Assembly: GCF_949628265.1 (NCBI RefSeq)
Contig: NC_088787.1
Location: 5,446,501 to 5,510,500 of the forward strand
Source of the DNA: Cloeon dipterum
Lineage: Eukaryota > Arthropoda > Insecta > Ephemeroptera > Baetidae
DNA length: 64,000 nt
Direction of reading: 5' to 3'
Part shown: one piece after another, positions 53,749-63,340 of the stretch
Layout: every line of letters begins with the position of its first letter
How positions within the stretch are numbered: position 1 is the stretch's first letter
Translations under genes and position numbers: made by a program
The notes under the pieces: model-generated
Seen by the model: only the letters and a program-made list of their open reading frames with translations
Told to the model about the DNA's origin: nothing
Databases searched by the model: none

Positions 53749-54103
53749 AGACCGTCTTTGACAAAGTTTCTGAGTACGCCAATCGATTCTTCAGGGTCGA
53801 ATTAGGTAAATTTTCCCGACCAAAAACGTGCGAACCTTTTTTCCCGCCAAAACAATACGAACGTAAATGCGAGAACTGCGCATGCGTCAGAGCTGGTTTG
53901 AGCACTTGCAGAGAGACCACCTGTACGAATGACTTCTTTGTCAGATCCAGCCAGCTCTGACGCATGCGCGGGTTCTAATTGTTTTGGCGGGAATAAAGTT
54001 CGCACGTTGCGCTGCACTTTTTGGTCGGGAAAAATATGCACTTTACATAATTCTATCCTCAAGAATCGATTGGCGAGCTCAGAAACTTTGTCAAAGATGG
54101 TCT
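53749..54103. mobile_element. TTAA-type palindromic MITE, complete copy with target duplication
   Basis: The element begins AGACCGTCTTTGACAAAGTT and ends AACTTTGTCAAAGATGGTCT. It is flanked by TTAA on both sides (53745-53748 and 54104-54107). Inner arms TGCGCATGCGTCAGAGCTGG and CCAGCTCTGACGCATGCGCG make it a near-complete palindrome. No coding sequence. TTAA duplication is the signature of piggyBac-type transposases. Confidence 0.88.
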
Positions 54104-54107
54104 TTAA

Positions 54108-54769
54108 TAAAAACAAACTCACGTTATTATCGTTATTATTAATCCTTTCTTCCGTAACGTCTCAGGAGACTCAGACATACTCTGTAATATAAATCAATGC
54201 ATAAAATGAAAGCTAAAATATTTCAAGGAATTCAACAGTATATAGTAGAAATTTTACGACCTCTCAATCCTTAATTCATTTATTGTTCTATTGAGCGAAA
54301 GTGGAAAATTCCTTGTGCAGTCTTGGAATATATATGAAGAAGACAAAATTTCTAGAACTTTTTGAGAGCAACAAAAATGTCTGGGGAATTTCTTTGATTA
54401 TTTCAGGTGAATATGCATTTCAAAAGAATGTCATAAGGATTTCCAAAAAGGATTAGAAAAGTTTAATTTTTTAGAAAGTAAACGCAGCGTTGGAAATTAA
54501 ATCATGCAGTCTGCAATAAAATGTAAAATACGTAAAATTAAGGTTTCTTTATGCGCCTCACCGTTTTATATCAGAAGAAAAACACAAAATTCAGTGCTGG
54601 AGGAAAAATAAAGATTTTTCCATGGCTGAAAAGAAGAGCAAGAAGTCTGTCGTCTCTAGTCAGAGGACATTGTATAAATGAGAATAAGACGCTTGAAGGT
54701 TAGAATTTAGGAATCAAAAGAACCAACCATGGGCGGAGCCTGCCTTGTTCATTTTATTCAAAACTAACA
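54108..54769. other. Intergenic, no gene seen
   Basis: AT-rich; probably the upstream region of gene O (minus strand). No family match or supported exon. Confidence 0.4.
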
Positions 54770-56144
54770 CCTCTCGCAATGAAATATATTCCAGGTCCAG
54801 GATTGAAAATGCAATGTTTTTAATCTTAAATTATTGCGGGGTGTAAGAGGGAATCCAACCTGATCGTTGAGAAATTTATTTAAAATCTGTCTAGCATTTT
54901 ATTTCGATCGAAAAATGTTTTGTGACTTGCCTCTGACGTCACAGCCATGCTATGTGCTTGCCATTGACAGCTGAGAGAGCTGTGACGTCAGAGGGGTGAC
55001 GCTTGCGCAGTCGCGACCAAAAGGTTCAAACGTTGCGCGCGCCAAAGCATTCAACGCAACGTGCGCCTCTACTCGCACGTCGCAAAAAAATTGTCGGTCG
55101 AAAGAATAATTTACGCCACCTATTTCGAGCCTCAGGAATCGATTTGAATACATCCTAAAATTTGGTTTCAGTAGGTCATCTTTAAAGTTAATCGATGCTT
55201 ATTTTCAATATAAAAGAATTCTATTGATCGATGGAGTACAAACAGCTTTCAAATTATTAAGTCTATAAAAAATACAGAACTTAATGGCTGAATAAATCAA
55301 GTAAAAATTTTTAAGAAAATACATGTTAGAAAATAATTTGCCTTGCCTTTGCATACAAATTTTATGAATTTTTGCTTCAGAAATTTCGGCCTGATATAAA
55401 TTCGTTGTAGAATTTGGAAAATTTGAAGAATCATTGCGGCTTTACCTGCTTACAACCAAAGTTTTAGAATGTGAAGTATTTGACATTGAGTGGATTCAGG
55501 GTCGAAAAGCAACTGTAAAAGACCATCAGAGGCCATGCAAAAAGCACGCACGGTAGGGATTTTCCCTGATTTATTTATCAGAGATTAACAACTTTTGTTT
55601 GATGTGATTCAGCCTTGATATATTATTATTTTCTTTTTTATTTAGCGATGTTTGAGGACAGCAGGTAAACTTTACTTTACATCTGAAATGCAAAAAGGTT
55701 AGTAATGTGATGTATCTTTATTTTAAGTTTATTCAATATTTTTATTTAATCGTCGCAGTAAGTTTGGGAAATTCTACGTACTTTTACGTAAATTTAGGAT
55801 GATAATTGTTACTTTTACATTTTGTACCAAAGAAAAGGTGATCATGTTTAATTCATTTTCTTGTGTCAAATATTAACAAATAAAAAACCCTTATAGAGAT
55901 TTTGAATAATTGGCCATCGTAATAAGCAGTGTTTTAACTATAAAATTAAAATTCTATATTGCAGTTTTTGTGCTGAATTCTCCAGAATTATTCAGTTCCC
56001 CGGCGTGAGACACGTGATGACAAAAAGGAAATCAGGCAAATTAATTTTTTCTTCGTTAAATATATTAATATTTTAAATTTGCATATTTAATTTCAGATTC
56101 TTCCCTGAGTCCCGTGTTTTAAAAGTGACCAAATACATCAATTA

Positions 56145-57185
56145 ATGGGGACAATTGACCGTAAAAATTTCGGAATTAAACTAAAGGAGAGCAGGGGCAA
56201 TCCACTCATGGTCGCAGCCAAGAAAAAAGACCTGGAAAGCTTCACGAAGGTGGTATCGAACGGCGGAGATATTAATGCAACCACGAATTCCCGGCTCACG
56301 GTTCTGCACTTCGCCGCTGTGAACGAGATTTACGGACTTGACATCATCGCCTCGTTAGCGGAACCAAAATTAACAGCGAAAGATGTTGACGGCGAGGAGC
56401 CGATCCACTACGCCGTCAGAGCGAAGAACTTCAAGATCGCTCAATATCTTCTCGACAGGATAGACCCAAGTTCGAAAAATTTGCTGCATTTCTTCGTGTT
56501 GCGAAACGAACTGAATTTCGCCAAATTAATTCACTCGGAATTTGGAAATAAATGTTTCGATGTTTGCAGAAGGAAAGGCATTCTGCACATCGCGGCGGAA
56601 CACTCTGGATGGAAAATGTGCAAATGGCTCGTCGAAAAAGGGAATGACATCAACGCCAAGTCGAAAGGGAGAAAAATTACGGTGCTTCACTACGCCGTGA
56701 AGAACAAAAATGCCATAAACAGCATGGCCAATGTCGATTTTTTCGTCTCACTGAATCGGCGCTTGCTCAATGAAAAAGACGTTTTCGGCGAGACTCCGCT
56801 CCACTGGGCACTAAAAGTCGAGGACATTCCTCTTGCGGAGAAACTTCTGGACATGGACACCTACATTTTCGTCAAAAACCGAGAAAAAATGAATCTGTTG
56901 CTTTTTTGCGTGAGTAAAAACAAACTAAAAAGCGCTAAACTCGTGCACAGCAAAAACAAGACCATGATCAGAGGAGTGTGCACGCATAATTGGACCGCCC
57001 TCCACATCGCAGCTCTGAAAAAAAACTACCAGATGTGCAAGTGGCTCATCAAGAATGGTGTCGACACCTCAGCTGTGGAAAGCAAGGACAATCGGTCAGC
57101 ACTGAAAATGTTTAAAATGCACATGCGTAGTGATGAGAACAGCAGCAGAGATCTTAAGCTGCTGGAATTGCTTTCTTCAAACTAA
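56145..57185 (+). CDS. Ankyrin-repeat protein P, 346 aa
   Basis: Single coding exon. The family start seen in gene Q (ATGCCTCCATTAATGGG) is ATACATCAATTAATGGG here, so the first ATG is lost and translation must use the next one, four codons on (MGTIDRKNFGIKLKESRG). Units include LTVLHFAAVNEIYGLDII, EEPIHYAVRAKNFKIAQYLL, GILHIAAEHSGWKMCKWLVE, ETPLHWALKVEDIPLAEKLL and WTALHIAALKKNYQMCKWLI. About 95 percent identical to Q by eye. The leader acceptor AATTTCAG at 56087-56094 precedes TTCTTCCCTGAG. No extra domain. An ankyrin-only binding protein, partner unknown. Confidence 0.9.
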   Translation: MGTIDRKNFGIKLKESRGNPLMVAAKKKDLESFTKVVSNGGDINATTNSRLTVLHFAAVNEIYGLDIIASLAEPKLTAKDVDGEEPIHYAVRAKNFKIAQYLLDRIDPSSKNLLHFFVLRNELNFAKLIHSEFGNKCFDVCRRKGILHIAAEHSGWKMCKWLVEKGNDINAKSKGRKITVLHYAVKNKNAINSMANVDFFVSLNRRLLNEKDVFGETPLHWALKVEDIPLAEKLLDMDTYIFVKNREKMNLLLFCVSKNKLKSAKLVHSKNKTMIRGVCTHNWTALHIAALKKNYQMCKWLIKNGVDTSAVESKDNRSALKMFKMHMRSDENSSRDLKLLELLSSN

Positions 57186-57791
57186 TTTTAGGTCGGCAAT
57201 TCGAACAAATGTTTAGAAAAACTAAATTAGTTTTAAGTTTTGATTGAATCTTACAGTTAGAATGAAATTTTAAACGATAGTGTGTTAACAATTTTTGTTT
57301 TATTTTTTACAATCTGGCAAATTCGATCTATAGAATGAAAAATATGCCTTTACAGTTAGCGTTAATAGGCGAGCTCTTTTTCTAGGAATTTAAGATAATT
57401 TCAAGGATAAGAAACAAGTTCGGAAATGAATGAATAAATTGAATACCAAATTTTCTGAATATTCCTGCTTTTTTTACACTCAATATACCATCAAGAATAT
57501 TTTAATTTTAAGTCTCTAATTGCTGTAAAACCTTTAACTTTGAATTTAAAAATAAGCTCAGGTTCTTTTTTAAAAGAGATTTCCTGACAGACACGTATTT
57601 TTTATAAGGCGTGGTCCTGCTGCTTTACAGGCGACCAAAAAGGAGTTGGAATAATAAACAGTAATATTGCAAAAGCTGTTACATTTTTTTCACAGTAACA
57701 ATTATTCTGCTATATTAAACGAAACACTCCTATGCAAGTTTGGGGAACTTTCCGGATGATTCCGAGCCCTCCCAGCCAGAGATCCATAAGC
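57186..57791 (+). other. 3' flank of gene P, no gene seen
   Basis: AT-rich and collinear with 61644-62270 downstream of gene Q, including GGGGACCAAAAAGGAGTTGG-like and AGCCAGAGATCCATAAG stretches. Confidence 0.55.
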
Positions 57792-58206
57792 CCTTAGTGT
57801 TCAAAGCCGCTAACAGATGGCGCCACCATATATTTTCGTATAAAATTCAATTTTAAGACACTTCCACTGCGATTTCAGACTCAATCGTGTGCATTCTTCA
57901 CTTAAAATGTTTTCTTTTGGCGTGCTGAAAACCAAAATCAGCCAGCCATTTGCCGTAGAAACGTTGGAAATGATTTTATATATTTAAAAAAGTTGCTTTT
58001 TTTCCTCTTTTTATCCCTGTCCGAGGACCGGAGGAACGGGAAGGGCTTTTCACGATTCTGCGGCGTTTGGCTGGATTGATTTTAGTTTTCTGCACGTCAA
58101 AATAAAACATAATGAGTGAAGAAAGCACAGCAGCAGGAATGAGTCTGCCTTAAAATTATAAATTTATTTCGAAAGTATACGGTGGCGCCATCTGGTCGGC
58201 ATGAGT
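57792..58206. mobile_element. MITE family 1 at the end of tandem unit 1
   Basis: CCACTGCGATTTCAGACTCA, GACGTGCTGAAAACC-like and GAAAGTATACGGTGGCGCCA match the reference. The same insertion lies at the equivalent place after gene Q (62271-62658), so it predates the tandem duplication. About 40 bp near 58012-58050 (TTTTATCCCTGTCCGAGGAC, GGAACGGGAAGGG) are extra and resemble sequence near 2275-2310. Confidence 0.82.
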
Positions 58207-58603
58207 TGAAGGCACGCGGTTTTTCCTCCAATACCTCTCATTCCGGCCATTATTCTTACAACTCTTTTGTGCGCTATTAGGACATGTTTTAAATAAGGCG
58301 ACCCTCCCAAAATAATTTTTGAGTACTTTAATCTGACTCTGAACACGAGCAAAATACACTTGTCTTAACACGCTTAAGGACACTTTGTCTCGCAGGATAG
58401 TGAGCATTTATGCCACACTTCTCAATTTATTAATTACATTCTCGCACTGAAATATCCACTCCAGGTCCAGGATTAAAAATGCAATGTTGTTAATCTTTAA
58501 TAATTGCGGGATGTAATAAGGAATAAAACCTGACCGTTGAGAAATTTATTTAATCTATCTAACATTCCGATCGAAAAATGTTTTGTGTGACGTGTCAGGG
58601 TTT

Positions 58604-59003
58604 TACCTGACGATCGCTTTAATAATTGTCGAGCACTGATATACAATGACGTGAATTTTCGGGCGAAGGGATAGCGGAGATGAGCGGAGGGAGAATCTCA
58701 GGTGTATCAATAAAGGCGACGCAGGTGTGTGTGCTCTCGCACCCACACATTCGATCTCCTGACGGCATGCGAGCAAGAGGTTATTCTCTTGCTCCATCCC
58801 CCGCTCGTCCATCTGGGCAGCCACGCTGTACCGTCGCCGCTATCAACAATTAACTGGTAAAGTAACTAGGAATTTTCCCTTTACTTCCCTTCCACTTTGC
58901 ACCCTTTAAACTCCATAATGGCTAGAAGAACACAGGCTCCGACCTCGTGAAGGAGAGAAGGCGCGCCGGCAGGGCCGATTGCACCCGTTCGGCGGCACCT
59001 GCC
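58604..59003. mobile_element. Unclassified 400-bp insertion in tandem unit 2
   Basis: The sequence between ATGTTTTGTGTGACGTG and GTCGCTGTCACTTCACAGCC has no counterpart in unit 1, where TTTTGTGACTTGCCTCTGACG runs on directly. The insert is richer in GC, starts TCAGGGTTTTACCTGACGAT and ends near CGGCGGCACCTGCCCGC. No long coding frame and no clear terminal repeat. Its class is unknown. Confidence 0.6.
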
Positions 59004-59840
59004 CGCGTCGCTGTCACTTCACAGCCAAACTTTGTGCTTGGCATTTGCAGCTGATTGTGAGAGAGATGTGACGTGAGAGGGGTATCGCTTAGCGACTAAA
59101 AGGTTCAATCGTTGCGCGCGTCAAAGCATTCAAAGTAAAGTGCGCCTCTGCTCGCACGCCACAAAGAAAAATTTTGACCGAAAGAATAATTTACCCCACC
59201 TATTTCGAGCCTCAGGAATCGATTTGAATATATTCGTAAATTTGTTTTCAGTATTAAATGTTCAAAATAAAAGAATTCAATTGATCGATGGAATAAAAAT
59301 ACCCCTTCAAATTATTAAAAGTCTATAACAAAATTATAAAAGCTTACTGGCTTAATTAATAATGCAATGAAAACAATGTTTAAAATAAAATGATGTAAAT
59401 TAGCTTTGCCTTGCCTTCGCATACAAATTTTCTGCATTTTTGCGTTTGGTTGAAAATAAGCGGCATACAGAAATTTATGCCCGTTGTAAATATTTTGTAG
59501 AATTCGGAAAATTTAAAGAATTGTAGTGACTTTCCCTGTTTGCAACCAAAGTTTTAGAATGTGAAGGATTTGATATTGGGAGGATTCAGGGTCGAAGTAA
59601 CAGAAAAATATAATAAGAGGCATGCAAAAAACACGCACGCGGTAGGGAGTTTCCTGATTTATTTATAATTCGATCAGAGATTAATAACTTTTATTGGATT
59701 TAATTCGGTTCACTAATATCCTTTATTTTCCTTTTTTTGTTTAGCGATTTTTGAGGACAGCAGATAAACTGAACTTATTTACTTCTGATATAATAAAGGT
59801 TAGTACTAGTGATGTATATCTTTATTTCGATTTGATTTAG

Positions 59841-60226
59841 AGACCGTTTTTGACGAAGTTTCAGCGCACACCAATCGATTCTTGAGGGTCGAATTAAGTA
59901 CAATGGATATTTTTTCGGACCAAAAGTGCATCGCAACGTGCGCACTTTTCTCCGCCAAAACAATATATGAATGCGAGAACTGCGCATGCATGCGTCAGAG
60001 CTGGTTTGAGCACTTGCAGAGAGACAGCCTCTACTAAGGACTTCTTAGTCAGATTCAGCCGGCTCTGACGCATGCGCAGTTCTCGCATTCATATTGTTTT
60101 GGCGGGAAAATAGTTTTATTTGTGACACGCACGTCGTGCTGGGCGTTTTGGTCGGAAAAAGATCCATTTTACCTAATTTGACCCTCAAGAATCGATTGGT
60201 GCGCTCTGAAACTTCAAAGACAGTCC
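59841..60226. mobile_element. TTAA-type palindromic MITE in tandem unit 2
   Basis: AGACCGTTTTTGACGAAGTT to AACTTCAAAGACAGTCC, with inner arms TGCGTCAGAGCTGGTTTGAG and CCGGCTCTGACGCATGCGCA. The flanking tetramers are TTAG and TCAA, decayed TTAA. It is absent from the equivalent place in unit 1 (about 55740), so unit 1 is a natural empty site. Confidence 0.85.
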
Positions 60227-60590
60227 TCAATTATAGGTTAGTTTTGGAAATTCATCTACGTATCTATATGACAATGGACTAAATTTTGGTTTTTAATTAA
60301 TATCTTTACATTTCAAACCAAACAAAGAAAGATCATGTTTACAATTTTCTTGTGTCCTAGAGATTTTGAATTGCTTATAAAAAGCAGTGCATTTAACTAT
60401 ACAATTAAAATTCTTTATTGCAGTTTTTGTGCTGAATTCTCCAGAATTATTCGGTTCCCCGGCGTGAGAAACGTTACGACAAAAAGGAAATCAGGCAATT
60501 TAAATTTTTTTTCTTAGTTATATTATTATTCTAAATTTGTATATTTCATTTCAGTTTCTTCCTTGAGTTCCGTGTTCTAAAAGTGACCAA

Positions 60591-61643
60591 ATGCCTCCAT
60601 TAATGGGAAAAATTGACCGTAAAAATTTCGAAAATAAACTAAAGGAGAGCAGGGGCAATCCACTCATGGTCGCAGCCAAGAAAAAAGACCTGGCAAGCTT
60701 CACGAATGTGGTCTCGAACGGCGGAGATGTTTATGCAACCACAAATTCCGGGCTCACGGTTCTGCACTTCGCCGCTGTGAACGAAATTTACGGCCTTAAC
60801 ATCATCGCCTCGTTAGCGGAACCAAAATTAACAGCGAAGGATGTTGACGGCGAGGAGCCGATCCACTATGCCGTCAGAGCGAAGAACTTCAAGATCGCTC
60901 AATATCTTCTCGACAGGATAGACCCAAGTTCGAAAAATTTGCTACATTTCTTCGTGTTGCGAAACGAACTGAATTTCGCCAAATTAATTCACTCGGAGTT
61001 TGGAAATAAATGTTTCGATGTTTGCAGAAGGAAAGGAATTCTGCACATCGCGGCGGAACACTCTGGATGGAAAATGTGCAAATGGCTCGTCGAAAAAGGG
61101 AATGACATCAACGCCAAGTCGATAGGAAGGAAAATTACGGTGCTTCACTACGCCGTGAAGAACAAAAATGCCATAAACAGCATGGCCAATGTCGATTTCT
61201 TCGTCTCACTGAATCGGCGCTTGCTCAATGAAAAAGACGTTTTCGGCGAGACTCCGCTCCACTGGGCGCTAAAATTCGAAGACATTCCTCTTGCAAAGAA
61301 ACTTCTGGACATGGGCACCAACATTTTCGTCAGAAACAGAGAAAAAATGAATCTGTTGTTCTTTTGCGTGAGTAAAAACAAACTAAAAAGCGCTAAACTC
61401 GTGCACAGCAAAAACAAGACCATGATCAGAGGAGTGTGGACGGATGGCTGGACCGCCCTCCACATCGCAGCTCTAAAAAATAACTACCAGATATGCAAGT
61501 GGCTCATCAAGAATGGTGTCGACACCTCAGCTGTGGAAAGCAGGAACAATCGGTCGGCACTGAAAATGTTTAAAATGCACATGCATAGTAATGAGAACAG
61601 CAGCAGAGATCTTAAGCTTCTGGAGTTGCTTTCTTCAAACTAA
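60591..61643 (+). CDS. Ankyrin-repeat protein Q, 350 aa
   Basis: Single coding exon from MPPLMGKIDRKNFENKLKES to LLELLSSN. The leader acceptor CATTTCAG lies at 60547-60554. The ankyrin units match gene P, with scattered substitutions (for example WTDGWTALHIAALKNNYQIC). The N-terminal MPPLMG is complete here but lost in P. About nine units cover residues 25-320, followed by a short lysine- and serine-rich tail. No other domain, signal peptide or membrane segment. As in the rest of the family, protein binding is inferred and the partner is unknown. Confidence 0.92.
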   Translation: MPPLMGKIDRKNFENKLKESRGNPLMVAAKKKDLASFTNVVSNGGDVYATTNSGLTVLHFAAVNEIYGLNIIASLAEPKLTAKDVDGEEPIHYAVRAKNFKIAQYLLDRIDPSSKNLLHFFVLRNELNFAKLIHSEFGNKCFDVCRRKGILHIAAEHSGWKMCKWLVEKGNDINAKSIGRKITVLHYAVKNKNAINSMANVDFFVSLNRRLLNEKDVFGETPLHWALKFEDIPLAKKLLDMGTNIFVRNREKMNLLFFCVSKNKLKSAKLVHSKNKTMIRGVWTDGWTALHIAALKNNYQICKWLIKNGVDTSAVESRNNRSALKMFKMHMHSNENSSRDLKLLELLSSN

Positions 61644-62270
61644 TTTTATGGGTCGGCTATTTGAATAAAAAATTTTAGCAAAGCTAAATTAGTTTTTGTT
61701 GATTGGATCTTGGAATGACATTTTAAACATTAGTGTGTTAGCAATTTTTGTTTTATTTTTGACAATTAGACTAGTGGTCTAAAGAATGAAAAAAAATGCA
61801 GGTAGCGTGACGAGGCGAGCTTTTGAAGAATTTAAGATAATTCCAAATGTAGGAAACTAGTTCGGAAATGAATTAATTAAATCGAATACCAATTTTTAAG
61901 AATATAATTCCTGCTTTTGATACACTCAATGTTCCATCAAGAATATTTTAATTTTGACTCTCTTAAATGGCTATACAAAACCTTTAATTATGAATTAAAA
62001 GCTATTATCAGGAGATTTAAAATATAAGCTCTGGTTTACATTCGTAAAAGTATTTTTTAAAGAGATTTCCTGAAAGACACGCATTTTTAAACTTTGTTGT
62101 TCTACATAGGGGACCAAAAAGGAGTTGGAATAATAAAATTTTATGTTTCGAAAGCTATTAAATTTTTTTCACAGATAATTGTTCTACTAAAATAAACCAC
62201 TCAAAACACTGCATTTGCATTTTGGAAAAGTTCCGGAAGATTCCGAGTTCTGCCAGCCAGAGATCCATAA
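61644..62270 (+). other. 3' flank of gene Q, no gene seen
   Basis: Collinear with 57186-57791. No coding signal. Confidence 0.55.
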
Positions 62271-62658
62271 GTGTTCGAATCCGCCAACAGGCAGCGCCAC
62301 CGCATACTTTCGTAATAAATTTAATTTTAAGGCACTTCCGCTGCGATTTCAGACTATATCCTTCCACTGTGAATTTTTCACTTAATTTGCATTCTTTTTA
62401 CGTGCTGAAACCCAAAATCAGTCCGGCCATTCGCCGTAGAAACGTTTGAAAAGATTTTATATTTCAAAAAATAGTTTTTCATGATTCTAATGCGATTGGC
62501 TTAACCGATTTTGGATTTCAGAACGTCAAAAGAAGGCATATTAAGGGAAGAATGCACTGTGAAAGGATTGAGTCTGAAAGTCGCAGCGGAAGTGCTAAAA
62601 AGCATACGGTGGTGGCATCTGTTGGTGGGTTCGATCACCAAGGGTTTACTCAACTGGT
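62271..62658. mobile_element. MITE family 1 at the end of tandem unit 2
   Basis: GTGTTCGAATCCGCCAACAG at the left, CACCAAGGGTTTACTCAACTGG at the right, with inner GGCACTTCCGCTGCGATTTC and its partner GTCGCAGCGGAAGTGC. It sits at the same site as 57792-58206. Confidence 0.85.
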
Positions 62659-63340
62659 GAATTGGTCCATCCTCTCCGTATTTTCCCCATATTTCTACTT
62701 TAAACAAACCCCTTAAGGAATTTTTGCCGTTGCTCCGCCCATACGGTCTCTCTAACCTTTGAACGCCGCTCACTTTACCTATTTTTACTCACAGACCTTC
62801 CGTCCAGAAACGAGTGTCTCCTTTGAAGCTCTGCCTTTTTACAACAATTCTTTTTACTTCCGTCTCAGCAGAGATTTTATTTTCCAAAAATCACCCTCTA
62901 AAACATAAAAAGGTGAGAGTATAATTAATATTGTTTTTATATTCCTTATCTTACACTTTTAAAAGAATTTTCTTTTGTAAAACATAAATCTAACTTTAAA
63001 ACAGCGTGTTTTTAGTAAGGATTTCCAAGCATTTCCCTTTCTTGTTAGCCAGTGCATGATCGGAATGTGAGAAATGGCTCTGCCATTTTTCCTCTGGCAC
63101 TGAATATTTGTAGCTTTCAGGAAATTTTATCTTCTTTTAATAAAATTCGAGCAATGAATTTTAAGTAATATTTCTAATGATTTCTATTTCAGTTTTTGTG
63201 TGAGTCAACCTGCTGGCACACGTCGCAGCAGAAAGAAAATCAGTCGTGTAAGAACTTAAAATACGTGAGTTAAATTAAATTTTAATTAGCTTTTAATTCC
63301 AAAATGATTTTGTTCAATTTTCAGAATAATCAGTGAAAAT
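62659..63340 (+). promoter_or_regulatory. Upstream and leader region of ankyrin copy R
   Basis: A leader exon ending CATAAAAAG before GTGAGAG (62912) and later acceptors TATTTCAG (63192) and AATTTTCAG (63324) lead to the start codon at 63341. No other gene is seen. Confidence 0.45.

Larger units (their letters stand above)
54770..58210 (+). repeat. Tandem duplication unit 1 (gene P)
   Basis: This unit and 58438-62658 share order and sequence: CCAGGTCCAGGATTGAAAAT at the start, CACCTATTTCGAGCCTCAGG near 55125, the leader GAATTCTCCAGAATTATTC near 55975, the ankyrin gene, and a MITE family 1 copy at the end. Unit 2 has two extra insertions. Confidence 0.88.
58438..62658 (+). repeat. Tandem duplication unit 2 (gene Q)
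   Basis: Direct repeat of 54770-58210, about 0.8 kb longer because of insertions at 58604-59003 and 59841-60226. Confidence 0.88.
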
